Assembly: GCA_020852835.1 (NCBI GenBank) | Contig: JADZAC010000092.1 | Span: 1-47,406, forward strand | DNA from: Flavobacteriales bacterium | GTDB lineage: Bacteria; Bacteroidota; Bacteroidia; Flavobacteriales_F; PHOS-HE28 | Length of the DNA stretch: 47,406 nucleotides | Direction: 5' to 3' | Shown here: in pieces, positions 1 to 9,745 of the stretch | Layout: every line of letters starts with the position of its first letter | Numbering within the stretch: the stretch's first letter is position 1 | The notes under the pieces: generated by a model | The model's input: the letters and a program-made list of their open reading frames with translations, nothing else | Told to the model about the DNA's origin: nothing | Databases searched by the model: none | Made by a program: the position numbers and the translations under genes

Positions 1-622
1 GGTTGGCATATTCGATCTGCCTGTCGGTCCATTGGAAGCGTGATGGCCCGACGAATTCATTCACGACAAGGATCCCGCCGGGCCTGAGCCATGCATGGAT
101 CTTCGTGATGAAGGGCCGGAGGGGCGCGATATGGTGAAGCGCATCATCCAGGATCACGAGGTCGAAGGAGGCCGGTGGGAGGTCCAGCGCCCGAACATCG
201 GCCGCCGTGAAACGTGTGGAGGAACTCATCCCCGCCGACACCGCGAGCCGCTCCGCTTCGGCGATCCGTTTCTTCGAGATGTCGTACCCTTCCAGGAGTG
301 CGATGCCGCCGGCCGCGACCCACGCGAGTTCCTTCCTGCCCGTGCCGCAGCCGGGTGAGAGGGCGTGCCACCGCGCGTCCGGCGTACTGTACCGTTCGCG
401 CACATACGAAGCGATATTCTTTGACGGCGAACCGGTGATCGTGGTCCGCAACCTCTCCTGGATCAGCGGAATGGATGTCCACTGGCGCGGATACGTGTCG
501 GTCTGGTCCCACACCGCCTCGGTGCGGCTGGCACCGCCGCGGAGGAGCCCGGTGAACGCCACCGAGCCCCGTGAGCGGGCCTTTTCGAGAAGAAGTCGTA
601 TGTCGTGAGGATGCAGAAGCAC
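1..622 (-). CDS. Class I SAM-dependent methyltransferase, 3' end cut off by the window edge
   Basis: About 207 residues are visible before the gene runs off the left edge. The Rossmann-fold methyltransferase signature is clear: motif I GCGTGRKEL around residue 88, an acidic loop around ADVRALD, the motif-IV-like SFDLVILDDALHHI and the post-motif LRPGGILVVNEF. Substrate cannot be told; the HH after DDAL is common in small-molecule methyltransferases of the Methyltransf_11/25 type. The start chosen is a GTG that directly follows, in the same frame, the TAG stop of sdhB, so the gap is zero bases; no ATG occurs before motif I. Codon use differs from the sdh genes, with frequent CTT, CGA, ATA, CCT and AGG, which suggests an insert of different origin. 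The methyltransferase call is firm, the start less so. Confidence 0.8.
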   Translation of the reverse strand, partial: MLLHPHDIRLLLEKARSRGSVAFTGLLRGGASRTEAVWDQTDTYPRQWTSIPLIQERLRTTITGSPSKNIASYVRERYSTPDARWHALSPGCGTGRKELAWVAAGGIALLEGYDISKKRIAEAERLAVSAGMSSSTRFTAADVRALDLPPASFDLVILDDALHHIAPLRPFITKIHAWLRPGGILVVNEFVGPSRFQWTDRQIEYAN

Positions 623-1363
623 CTAGAGCGCCTTCGCCCGTACGAATTCCCGGTTCAACCGTGCAATATGTTCCACCGAGATCTGCTTCGGACATTCTGC
701 CTCGCACGCATACGTGTTGGAGCAGGCACCGAAGCCTTCTGTGTCCATTTGTGCCAGCATACGTTCCACGCGTTCCTTCCGCTCGGCGTGTCCCTGCGGC
801 AACAGCGCGAACTGGGAGACCTTCGCGGCGACGAAGAGCATGGCGGAGCCATTCGGGCAAGTTGCGACGCACGCGCCGCACCCGATGCATGCGGCCGCGT
901 CCATGGCTTCTTCGGCATGATGCTTGGGGACGGGGATCGCGTTGGCGTCGGGGGCCTGGCCGGTCTTCACCGATACGTAGCCGCCGGCCTGCATGATGCG
1001 GTCGAATGCGGTGCGGTCCACGACAAGGTCCTTGATCACCGGGAAGGGGCGTGCGCGCCACGGTTCCACCGTCAGGGTATCGCCGTCGGGGAAACTGCGC
1101 ATGCGCAATTCGCAGGTCGCTGCCTTCCGGTTCGGTCCGTGGGCACGCCCTTCGATCATGATCCCGCAGCTGCCGCAGATGCCTTCGCGGCAGTCGTGGT
1201 CGAAGGCCACCGGCTCCTGGCCTTCGCGCACCAGCCGGTCGTTGAGCACGTCCAGCATTTCCAGGAAGGACATGTCCTCGCTGATGCCCTCAACGGGGTA
1301 GTCCACTATTTGGCCCTTGGCCTTTGGGCCTGCTTGGCGCCAGATCTTGAGTGTGAGTTTCAT
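623..1363 (-). CDS. sdhB: Succinate dehydrogenase/fumarate reductase iron-sulfur subunit
   Basis: SdhB passes electrons from the flavoprotein SdhA to the membrane cytochrome b in complex II. The 246-residue length is normal. The N-terminal ferredoxin fold has the [2Fe-2S] ligands C58, C63, C66 and C84 (motif [10 protein letters not shown]). The C-terminal domain has [12 protein letters not shown] (C159, C162, C165, C169) and C214, C220, C224, the set expected for the [4Fe-4S] and [3Fe-4S] clusters. It is the last sdh gene, 52 bases after sdhA, and the gap contains a perfect stem-loop. The stop codon is followed immediately and in frame by the start of a methyltransferase. Function is secure from the complete cysteine set and the sdhC-A-B order. 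Confidence 0.97.
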   Translation of the reverse strand: MKLTLKIWRQAGPKAKGQIVDYPVEGISEDMSFLEMLDVLNDRLVREGQEPVAFDHDCREGICGSCGIMIEGRAHGPNRKAATCELRMRSFPDGDTLTVEPWRARPFPVIKDLVVDRTAFDRIMQAGGYVSVKTGQAPDANAIPVPKHHAEEAMDAAACIGCGACVATCPNGSAMLFVAAKVSQFALLPQGHAERKERVERMLAQMDTEGFGACSNTYACEAECPKQISVEHIARLNREFVRAKAL

Positions 1364-1385
1364 GTTGCCGATCTGTTATGTCCGG

Positions 1386-1404
1386 GTCGACCCAATGGGT
1401 CGAC
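1386..1404. repeat. Perfect 8-bp stem-loop between sdhA and sdhB
   Basis: GTCGACCC, a three-base loop AAT, then GGGTCGAC form a perfect hairpin in the 52-base gap between sdhA and sdhB. There is no T-run on either strand, so it is not a typical terminator. It may set an mRNA processing or stability boundary, or be a small interspersed repeat. The role is inference. Confidence 0.6.
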
Positions 1405-1415
1405 GTTACATCATC

Positions 1416-3419
<2,004 letters not shown>

Positions 3420-3456
3420 GAAAGATGAGGGTTGGGCCGTTGCGGGTTGGCCGGTT

Positions 3457-3486
3457 GCGGGTTACGGGTTACGGATTGGGTGGTTG
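3457..3486. repeat. Left flanking repeat block of the four-helix-bundle gene
   Basis: It contains GCGGGTTACGGGTT (3457-3470) and TTGGGTGGTTG (3476-3486). Both recur exactly on the other side of the gene, at 3940-3953 and 3922-3932, in the same orientation but in swapped order. Related GTTGCGGGTT units continue to about 3430. The stop codon of the four-helix gene (3469-3471) lies inside this block, so its last residues are repeat-encoded. Confidence 0.8.
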
Positions 3487-3903
3487 CGGGTTCCGCCGGC
3501 CCTGCACCGTGTTCCTGGTCGCGTTGCCGGGCAAGCGTTGATAGGCTTCGAGGTGATCCATCAGTTTCCCGATCCGTTGGCCAAGGAGTTTTGCTTCATC
3601 ACGCAACGGCGCGATCTCGTGCTGGGAAATGCATTCCGCATCCCGGCATGTATATAGCTGGGAGCGCACTTCGCCTGCAGAGCCTTTGGCAGTGCGCAGG
3701 AATTGAATGAAGAAATTGTTGTTGTTCCGTTCGAAACCTTCGGCAATGTTGGACATGGCGGAAACCGAGGCGCGCCTGATCTGCCAACGGAGGTCCCGGT
3801 CTTCATCAAAGATCTTCCGTTTGGTCGCCTGCTGGACCTTCTTGTTCATGGCACGTGCGTCCTTCCAGATCTCCAGGTCCTCGAAGTCGGTGATGGATGC
3901 CAT
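3469..3903 (-). CDS. Four-helix-bundle protein (23S rRNA intervening-sequence / S23 type)
   Basis: A 144-residue protein of the four-helix-bundle family often annotated from its relation to open reading frames in 23S rRNA intervening sequences. Typical features are FEDLEIWKDAR near the N-terminus, RDLRWQIRRASVSAMSNIAEG in the second helix, and FIQFLRTAKGSAGEVRSQLY in the third. The molecular role of the family is unclear; the related Avd protein of diversity-generating retroelements binds nucleic acid. The gene sits between sdhC and sdhA, where complex II operons normally have nothing, and is bracketed by exact direct repeats. Its last residues, ending PQPPNP, and its stop are encoded by the flanking repeat. 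This suggests a small mobile or repeat-associated cassette that inserted without breaking operon orientation. Family firm, function unknown. Confidence 0.88.
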   Translation of the reverse strand: MASITDFEDLEIWKDARAMNKKVQQATKRKIFDEDRDLRWQIRRASVSAMSNIAEGFERNNNNFFIQFLRTAKGSAGEVRSQLYTCRDAECISQHEIAPLRDEAKLLGQRIGKLMDHLEAYQRLPGNATRNTVQGRRNPQPPNP

Positions 3904-3921
3904 TGGTGAAACAATTGCAGG

Positions 3922-3989
3922 TTGGGTGGTTGATCGATCGCGGGTTACGGGTTGCGAGTTAAAGGTTCGACGAAACTCGTAACCCGTAA
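3922..3989. repeat. Right flanking repeat block with long stem-loop
   Basis: It holds second exact copies of TTGGGTGGTTG (3922-3932) and GCGGGTTACGGGTT (3940-3953). In addition 3945-3960 pairs with 3974-3989 (16 bp, one mismatch, 13-base loop), giving a strong hairpin in the leader of the four-helix gene. Further AACTCGTAAC and CTGTAACGG units follow to about 4040. The block lies between sdhC and the four-helix gene. Confidence 0.8.
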
Positions 3990-4077
3990 CGGATTTCCCA
4001 ACCTGTAACGGACTCCTCCAACTCGTAACTGCATTTCGTTACCGCTTTCATCTCCTCCGCAAGCTTTCAGTCCACGT

Positions 4078-4767
4078 TCACCGCACCCAGCCCAAGTACA
4101 TGGCCACGGGCATGGAGGCGAAGAGGGTGGGAACAATGATCGAGAAGGCCTCACCGCAAAGAGTGATCAGGCCGTTGTACTGGCGGTGGTTGAGGCCCAA
4201 GCTCTGGAACGCACTGCGGAACCCGTGCAGCAGGTGCCAGAACAGGGCGAAGCAGCCCAATACGTAGATCACTACGGGGATGGGGTTGGAGAACACGAGC
4301 AGCATCAACGCGTAGAGGTTGGCCTGGCCTGCGGCATCCACGCCGTAGGGCTCCAGGTTGCCCACGATGTGGCGGCTGGGCACCCAGAAGTGCCACAAGT
4401 GAACGATGAGGAACAAAAGGATGAGGATGCCCAGGATGCCCATGCTGCGCGAGTACCACTTGCTGTTGGCGCCATGCTGGGCGTAGGCGTAGTTCACCGG
4501 GCGGGCGGCGCGGTTTTGGCGGGTGATCAGGATGCCGTCCACCACGTGGAGGATCAAGCCCAGGAACAGGCCGATCTCCATGGTGCGGATGATGAGGTTG
4601 CTGCCCATGAAGTGCGCCCACTTGTTGAAGGTGACCCCGCCATCGTTGAAGTAGATCATGGCGTTGATGGCGGCGTGCACCACCAGGAACGAGACAAGGA
4701 AAAGGCCCGTCAGGGCCATCCAGTACTTCTTGATCAGGGCTGAACCAAAGATTCCTTGTCGTGCCAT
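4078..4767 (-). CDS. sdhC: Succinate dehydrogenase cytochrome b558 subunit
   Basis: Membrane anchor of complex II: one protein of 229 residues with five predicted membrane helices, binding two hemes and exchanging electrons with quinone. It replaces the SdhC/SdhD pair of proteobacteria. Visible heme-ligand candidates are the histidines in LVVHAAINAM, LILHVVDG, IVHLWHFW and WHLLHGFRSAFQSLG, the pattern of the b558 family. The start ATG at 4767 gives MARQGIFGSALIKKYWMALTG; an in-frame ATG six codons upstream (4785) is possible. An exact TAnnTTTG box lies 38 bases upstream, so this is the first gene of the sdh operon. The gap to sdhA is enlarged by the inserted four-helix cassette. Confidence 0.93.
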   Translation of the reverse strand: MARQGIFGSALIKKYWMALTGLFLVSFLVVHAAINAMIYFNDGGVTFNKWAHFMGSNLIIRTMEIGLFLGLILHVVDGILITRQNRAARPVNYAYAQHGANSKWYSRSMGILGILILLFLIVHLWHFWVPSRHIVGNLEPYGVDAAGQANLYALMLLVFSNPIPVVIYVLGCFALFWHLLHGFRSAFQSLGLNHRQYNGLITLCGEAFSIIVPTLFASMPVAMYLGWVR

Positions 4768-4804
4768 GCGGGTAGGTGGCGGCATGCCGCCGATTGGTAC
4801 GCGG

Positions 4805-4812
4805 CAAAAGTA
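4805..4812 (-). promoter_or_regulatory. Bacteroidetes -7 box for the sdh operon
   Basis: TACTTTTG on the minus strand matches TAnnTTTG exactly and lies 38 bases before the sdhC ATG, placing the transcript start some 30 bases ahead of the gene. No convincing -33 TTTG was found at the usual distance. Confidence 0.6.
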
Positions 4813-4966
4813 GCAGCCGACGAATTGGACCTGCCCTGCCATGGCAAGGGGCTGCTTATCTGGAATGATTCCACATAACGGTCGGCCGGCCCCGGCCCAA
4901 GCCATACCGGCAGGGCCAGCTGCCCCGGCCCGAACGGCGGGCGCCTGGGATCCACCGGCCGAAGGC

Positions 4967-4974
4967 GATCTTTG
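4967..4974 (+). promoter_or_regulatory. -7 box directly in front of the Sua5-type gene
   Basis: GATCTTTG, one mismatch from TAnnTTTG, ends four bases before the ATG at 4979. If functional, transcription would begin at or next to the start codon, giving an almost leaderless mRNA. Confidence 0.4.
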
Positions 4975-4978
4975 CACC

Positions 4979-5950
4979 ATGCCCATCGACACCGATCTGG
5001 CTTGGGCCGCCCAACTGCTCCGCGAGGGAGAGCTGGTGGCCATCCCCACCGAGACCGTGTACGGCCTGGCGGCGAACGCGTTTGATGCTGAGGCCGTGCT
5101 GAAGGTCTTCGAGGCCAAGCAACGCCCGGCCTTCGATCCGCTGATCGTGCATGTGCACAGTGCTGTTCAAGCTGCGGCCGTGGCCGCACTAGAACAGGCG
5201 GCGCCCGAATTGCGCACACAGGCCGAAGCACTGATGGACCGCTTTTGGCCGGGGCCGCTCACCTTGGTGCTGCCGAAAACACCCCGCATACCCGACCTGG
5301 TGACCAGCGGGCTGGACACCGTGGCCGTGCGCATGCCCGACCACCCGGTCACGCTGGCCTTATTGCACATGCTGCCCTTTCCGCTGGCCGCACCCAGCGC
5401 CAATCCCTTCGGCTACGTCAGCCCTACCACCGCGCAGCATGTAGCGGACCAGCTCGGCGGCAAGGTGCCCTACATCCTGGACGGCGGGCCCTGCACCGTG
5501 GGTGTGGAAAGCACCATCATCGGCTGGGAGGCCACAGTAGAACAATGGGTGCTGTACCGGCACGGCGGCTTGCCCTTGGAAGAAGTGGAAGCGGTGATCG
5601 GGGGGGTGGGCCGTGCCAGCAAGCGCGTCTTGCCCGCTTCGCCCGGTATGCTGGACAGCCACTACGCGCCGCTCAGGCCCCTGCTCATCGGCTCGGTGCC
5701 TGTGCTCGCGGGCGAGCTCGCCGGCAAGCGCTTCGGGGTGATCAGCTTTCGCAACCGGCATGTGGCGCACCGCTGTGAAGTGCTTTCACCGGGCGGCGAC
5801 CTGGCCGAGGCCGCCCGCAACCTCTTCGCCGCCATGCGCCGCTTGGACCAGGGCGCCGTGGACGTCATCCTGGCCGAGCACTTTCCCGAGGAAGGCCTGG
5901 GCCGGGCCATCAACGACCGCCTGATGCGGGCGGCCGCCAAGCGCGGCTGA
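4979..5950 (+). CDS. L-threonylcarbamoyladenylate synthase, Sua5 type
   Basis: Makes threonylcarbamoyl-AMP from threonine, bicarbonate and ATP, the first step of t6A formation at position 37 of ANN-decoding tRNAs. The 323-residue protein has the YrdC domain (VAIPTETVYGLAANAFD near residue 20, a KQRPAFDPLIVHV stretch near 50 and APSANPFGYVSPT near 140) plus the extra C-terminal Sua5 domain introduced by SPGMLDSHYAPLRPL near 220. It is therefore Sua5 rather than the short TsaC form. The start ATG gives MPIDTDLAWAAQLL; a longer in-frame extension upstream looks non-coding and crosses the promoter box. It is divergent from sdhC. dxr follows 49 bases later with its own promoter-like box. Confidence 0.95.
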   Translation: MPIDTDLAWAAQLLREGELVAIPTETVYGLAANAFDAEAVLKVFEAKQRPAFDPLIVHVHSAVQAAAVAALEQAAPELRTQAEALMDRFWPGPLTLVLPKTPRIPDLVTSGLDTVAVRMPDHPVTLALLHMLPFPLAAPSANPFGYVSPTTAQHVADQLGGKVPYILDGGPCTVGVESTIIGWEATVEQWVLYRHGGLPLEEVEAVIGGVGRASKRVLPASPGMLDSHYAPLRPLLIGSVPVLAGELAGKRFGVISFRNRHVAHRCEVLSPGGDLAEAARNLFAAMRRLDQGAVDVILAEHFPEEGLGRAINDRLMRAAAKRG

Positions 5951-5972
5951 TCCGCGATAGCGGCGGAATTGC

Positions 5973-5980
5973 GACCTTTG
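5973..5980 (+). promoter_or_regulatory. -7 box upstream of dxr
   Basis: GACCTTTG, one mismatch from TAnnTTTG, lies 19 bases before the GTG start of dxr, leaving room for a leader of about ten bases. No clear -33 element. Confidence 0.4.
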
Positions 5981-5999
5981 CACCTTTCACCCCACGCCC

Positions 6000-7187
6000 G
6001 TGGCCCGCTCCGATCTTCCGCCCAAGCGCATCGCCATCCTCGGCAGTACCGGATCCATTGGCACCCAAGCCTTGGAGGTGGTGCGTGAACAACCCGCACG
6101 TTTTGAAGTGGAACTGCTGGTGGCCGGCCGTAATGCCGGGCTGCTCATCAGCCAAGCGCAGGAGTTCCGGCCCAATGCCGTGGTGATCGGCGATGAAAGC
6201 CGCCATGCCGAAGTGCGCGATGCCCTGTTTCCCTTGGGGGTGAAGGTGTATGCAGGGGCGGAGGCCGTGGTGCAGGCCATGCACATGGACAGCATCGACA
6301 TGGTGCTCACCGCCATGGTGGGTTTTGCGGGGTTGCGGCCCACCTTGGCCGCCATCGAAGCAGGCAAGCCCATCGCGTTGGCCAACAAGGAAACCCTGGT
6401 GGTGGCCGGCGACCTGGTGACCCGGCTGGCCAAGGCCAAGGGCGTGAACATCTATCCGGTGGACAGCGAGCATTCGGCCATCTTCCAGTGCCTGGCCGGG
6501 GAATGGGACAACCCCATCGAAAAGATCATCCTCACGGCCAGCGGCGGCCCGTTCCGCGGCTGGCCCAAAGCTGAATTGGCCACGGTGACCAAGGCCCAGG
6601 CGCTCAAGCACCCCAACTGGGCCATGGGTGCCAAGATCACCATCGACAGTGCCAGCCTGATGAACAAGGGCCTGGAGGCCATCGAGGCCAAATGGCTCTT
6701 CGGCCTGCGCCCCGAACAGGTGGAGATCGTGGTGCACGCCCAAAGCATCATCCACAGCCTGGTGCAGTTCCGTGATGGCAGCATCAAGGCACAACTGGGC
6801 CTGCCCGACATGAAGCTGCCCATCCAGTATGCACTGGCCTTCCCGCAGCGGCTGCCCACCGCGTGGCCCCGCTTCAACTTCAACACCTGCTCCAGCTTCA
6901 CCTTCGAACAGCCCGACCTGGAAGCCTTCCCCAACCTGCGCCTGGCCTTGGAGGCCATGAAGCGCGGCGGCAATGCGCCCTGTGTGCTCAATGCCGCCAA
7001 TGAAGAAGCCGTGGAAGCCTTTCTGCAGGAGCGCATCGGCTTCCTGGAAATGAGCGACCTGATCGCCGACCGCTTGGCCAAGGCGACCTTTGTACCCGCC
7101 CCTGACCTCGACGCGCTCGTGGCGAGCGATGAAGAAACTCGCCGCGCCGTCCGCGAAGCCCTCAATACCCCCGAATGGAGATCCTGA
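6000..7187 (+). CDS. dxr: 1-deoxy-D-xylulose 5-phosphate reductoisomerase
   Basis: Converts DXP to 2-C-methyl-D-erythritol 4-phosphate with NADPH, the committed step of the MEP isoprenoid pathway. The 395-residue length is typical. The NADPH-binding motif ILGSTGSIGTQALEVV lies near residue 13. The catalytic and metal site is visible as VDSEHSAIFQCL, TASGGPFRGW and SLMNKGLEAIEAKWLFGL. The C-terminal domain includes CVLNAANEEAVEAFL. The start is a GTG giving MARSDLPPKRIAILG; no ATG is available before the nucleotide-binding motif. The 3' end overlaps rseP by 13 bases, so the two are probably translated together, an arrangement that recurs in Bacteroidetes. Confidence 0.97.
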   Translation: MARSDLPPKRIAILGSTGSIGTQALEVVREQPARFEVELLVAGRNAGLLISQAQEFRPNAVVIGDESRHAEVRDALFPLGVKVYAGAEAVVQAMHMDSIDMVLTAMVGFAGLRPTLAAIEAGKPIALANKETLVVAGDLVTRLAKAKGVNIYPVDSEHSAIFQCLAGEWDNPIEKIILTASGGPFRGWPKAELATVTKAQALKHPNWAMGAKITIDSASLMNKGLEAIEAKWLFGLRPEQVEIVVHAQSIIHSLVQFRDGSIKAQLGLPDMKLPIQYALAFPQRLPTAWPRFNFNTCSSFTFEQPDLEAFPNLRLALEAMKRGGNAPCVLNAANEEAVEAFLQERIGFLEMSDLIADRLAKATFVPAPDLDALVASDEETRRAVREALNTPEWRS

Positions 7188-8527
7188 TCTATGCCGGCCA
7201 ACTGATCCTCGGCCTGTCCATCCTGGTGGCCCTGCATGAATTCGGCCACTTCCTGCCCGCCAAGCTCTTCGGCATGCGCGTGGACAAGTTCTTCCTCTTC
7301 TTCGATGCGCCGTATGCCCTGGTGAAGAAGAAGATCGGCGAAACCGTCTACGGCATCGGCTGCCTGCCGTTCGGCGGCTACGTGAAGATCGCCGGCATGG
7401 TGGATGAAAGCCTGGATGCTGAGCAGAAGGCGCGCATGCAGCGGCCGCCCGAGCCCTGGGAATTCCGCGCCAAACCGGTATGGCAACGCCTGGTCGTGAT
7501 GGTGGGCGGAGTATCAGTGAACGTGCTGCTCGGCTTCGCCATTTACGCCATGGTGCTCTTCGTGTGGGGGCGCGAGTACCTGCCCGTGAAGAACCTGGTT
7601 TACGGCGTATCGCCCGGCAAACTGATGGCAGCAGAAGGGTTCCGTGATGGCGACAAGATCCTCGATGTGGAAGGCCGCACGCCGAAAACCCTGGGCGACG
7701 TGTCTTTGGCCATCCTCATCGACGGGGCCAAGCACATTACCGTGGAACGTGAAGTGGAAGGGGGGGCGCCCGAGCGGAAAACCATTGAGTTGAGCGCCAA
7801 CATCCAGGAGCGCATCCTGGAGAGCGACGACAAAACCCTGTTCAATCCCCGGTTCCCGTTCTATGTGGATTCCGTGCTGGCCGGCCACAATGCCAACGAA
7901 ACCGGAAGCTTCCGCAAGGGCGACCGCATCATTGCCGTGAACGGCCAACCCACCCGCTACTTCCAGGATTTTGTGGAGGCGGTGAAGGACCGCAAGGACC
8001 AGCATGTGGAGGTGACCCTGCTGCGAAGCGGCCACCAGGTGCGCATTCCCGTGGAGGTGGATGCCAACGGCATTGTAGGCTTGCAACCGCGCTCTCCGGC
8101 GGAATACTTCACCTTCGCCACCGAGCGCTTCACGTTCTGGGGCAGCATCCCGGCAGGCATCGCCTACGGTTGGCAGCGCCTGAAGGACAATGTGGCCTCC
8201 TTCAAGCTGCTGGGCAGCACTGCGGGCATGAAACAGATGGGCGGCCTGATCGCCATGAGCAAGGCCTACGGACCCCAATGGGTGTGGCAGCGCTTTTGGG
8301 AAATGACGGCCTTCCTTTCGCTGGCCTTGGCCGTGCTCAACATCCTGCCCATCCCTGCGCTCGACGGAGGCCACGTGGTGTTCCTGCTCTACGAGGCCGT
8401 GGCCCGCAAACCCGCACCCGCCAAAGTGCTCGAGTATGCACAAGTGGCCGGCATGGTCTTCCTGCTCACGGTGATCATCGCAGTGAACGGGCATGACCTT
8501 ATCAAGCTGGTGACCGGGAAACTGTAG
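7175..8527 (+). CDS. rseP: Site-2 intramembrane zinc metalloprotease
   Basis: Family M50B protease that cuts transmembrane substrates, classically anti-sigma factors after a first periplasmic cut. The 450-residue protein shows the zinc motif HEFGH (H21, E22, H25) in the first membrane helix, two PDZ-like regions (about 140-200 and 230-300; GDRIIAVNGQPTRYFQDF is recognisable) and the third ligand in NILPIPALDGGHVVF near residue 400. The product MEILIYAGQLILGLSI starts inside the dxr 3' end. A substrate cannot be named, but the window holds an ECF sigma factor with a single-span membrane partner (14284-15904) that could be the sort of protein RseP cuts; that link is speculation. Confidence 0.95.
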   Translation: MEILIYAGQLILGLSILVALHEFGHFLPAKLFGMRVDKFFLFFDAPYALVKKKIGETVYGIGCLPFGGYVKIAGMVDESLDAEQKARMQRPPEPWEFRAKPVWQRLVVMVGGVSVNVLLGFAIYAMVLFVWGREYLPVKNLVYGVSPGKLMAAEGFRDGDKILDVEGRTPKTLGDVSLAILIDGAKHITVEREVEGGAPERKTIELSANIQERILESDDKTLFNPRFPFYVDSVLAGHNANETGSFRKGDRIIAVNGQPTRYFQDFVEAVKDRKDQHVEVTLLRSGHQVRIPVEVDANGIVGLQPRSPAEYFTFATERFTFWGSIPAGIAYGWQRLKDNVASFKLLGSTAGMKQMGGLIAMSKAYGPQWVWQRFWEMTAFLSLALAVLNILPIPALDGGHVVFLLYEAVARKPAPAKVLEYAQVAGMVFLLTVIIAVNGHDLIKLVTGKL

Positions 8528-8604
8528 TTTCCGGGGCGGCCCGCTCCCCGTCCTGCGGAACCTTTCCGGCACCGGTGCGTTGCAACGTGCAAAGCACGTG
8601 GACC

Positions 8605-8964
8605 ATGCCGCACGTTATGATCGTTGAGGATGATGCCCTGGCTTGCCGTTCCATGGCATTCCGCGCCATGGATGCCCACTGGCGCGTGACCACCTTGGCC
8701 GATGGCCGTGAACTGGAGCGCATGCTGCACGACGAACCCGCCGACCTGCTGCTGATCGACCTCGGGCTGCCCCATGTGGACGGCCTCACCTTGGTGGAAG
8801 ACCTGCGGGCCCACGGCATCACCGTGCCCGTGCTCATCATCACGGCGCACGAACTGCCCTGCCTGCGCGAAACCGTGCTGGGCGCCGGCGCCAACGACCT
8901 GCTGCAAAAGCCGCTCGACCCCGATGACCTGATGGAGCGCATGCAGCGCTTGTTGGCGGCATAA
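8605..8964 (+). CDS. Stand-alone response regulator receiver domain
   Basis: A 119-residue single CheY-like domain with no output domain. The acidic pocket is EDD at residues 8-10 (VMIVEDD), the phosphoacceptor is D52 (LLLIDLGLP), the conserved hydroxyl residue is the threonine in VLIITAHE, and the lysine is in LLQKPLDP. All key residues for phosphorylation are present. The ATG at 8605 gives MPHVMIVEDD; an upstream in-frame start would add ten unconvincing residues. No histidine kinase is next to it, so its partner is elsewhere. It may act as a phosphorelay shuttle or by protein-protein contact. Confidence 0.88.
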   Translation: MPHVMIVEDDALACRSMAFRAMDAHWRVTTLADGRELERMLHDEPADLLLIDLGLPHVDGLTLVEDLRAHGITVPVLIITAHELPCLRETVLGAGANDLLQKPLDPDDLMERMQRLLAA

Positions 8965-9308
8965 CCGCACGCACCGCACCTCCATACCGGTTGCCGCTGT
9001 TGATCCGCGACGGCATTCGCGCCCCATTGGGGTGTACCGGATTTGAACAGGGCACGCTGACCAGTGCATGGCCATTGGTTGCCCGGGGCGAACGCCATGG
9101 CCGCAGCTAGCATACCACCTGCGGGCCAAGTGATCAACCGCTCCGCAGGGAGGTCGTCTTCTGCCACTGGCGCATTGAACCATTGGCTCATTCGCCCCTT
9201 GCTGGCGATGGCGTGCAATACGGTTGGTCGCAGACACGCCGGCCTGGTGATGATCCTCACCGGCGGCCACTTTTGCCCGCGCCATCTTTGTGCCATAAGC
9301 TCTTCACC
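8965..9308. other. 344-base stretch without a convincing gene
   Basis: No open frame here looks like a real protein on either strand, and no tRNA-like or riboswitch-like structure was recognised. Near its end a weak -7 box, CATCTTTG (9283-9290, one mismatch from TAnnTTTG), lies 18 bases before the next gene. Confidence 0.5.
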
Positions 9309-9521
9309 ATGAAACCGAACATGGGCACCTTGGACCGTTTGGTCCGCACGGGGATTGCAGTTGTTTTCGCCGCACTCTATTTCACGGGCACGGTGCACGG
9401 GGCATTGGGTACCGTGATCCTGGTGCTGGGCGTGGTGTTCCTGCTTACCAGTGCGATCAGTTTCTGTCCATTGTACACCCTCTTCGGGTGGCGTACCCGG
9501 AAAGCCGGGGAAACACCATGA
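9309..9521 (+). CDS. Small inner-membrane protein, DUF2892 (YgaP membrane domain) family
   Basis: 70 residues with two membrane helices, GIAVVFAALYFTGTV and ALGTVILVLGVVFLLTSAI, followed by the family signature FCPLYTLFGWRT. The N-terminus MGTLDRLVRTGIA also matches DUF2892. The family is the C-terminal membrane domain of the E. coli rhodanese YgaP and often stands near genes for sulfide or persulfide handling. Here no rhodanese domain is attached. The start ATG is chosen because upstream sequence in the same frame looks non-coding. A second tiny membrane protein and a convergent Crp/Fnr regulator follow, suggesting one functional group. Confidence 0.8.
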   Translation: MKPNMGTLDRLVRTGIAVVFAALYFTGTVHGALGTVILVLGVVFLLTSAISFCPLYTLFGWRTRKAGETP

Positions 9522-9745
9522 GGCGCGTTCGGGCGATCTCCGCGTTGGGCATTGCGGAAGGTGCTGCTGCGCGCTGGGCGTATTGGTGGGTTCCGGGATG
9601 CACCAACGGCAAGGCCCTCACCGTTGACCCGCTGAACAGTTCCCCTTGCAGGGCACTCACGTACGGAGCGTTGTGCCATGCGTTCAAACGGGAACGGCCC
9701 TCTCCCCGAATGCGCGTACGGCGCCCTAGCAGCACCTGACCCGGC

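Noticed and set aside
3901-4077. Repeat-rich gap before the four-helix gene considered as a CRISPR array
   Set aside because: Units are short (about 10 bases), irregular in spacing and partly inverted; there are no uniform spacers and no cas genes.
9518-9739. A 73-codon plus-strand frame starting in an ATGA overlap with the DUF2892 gene
   Set aside because: Composition is Arg-rich with no helix, motif or family resemblance; it is more likely a chance GC-rich open frame.
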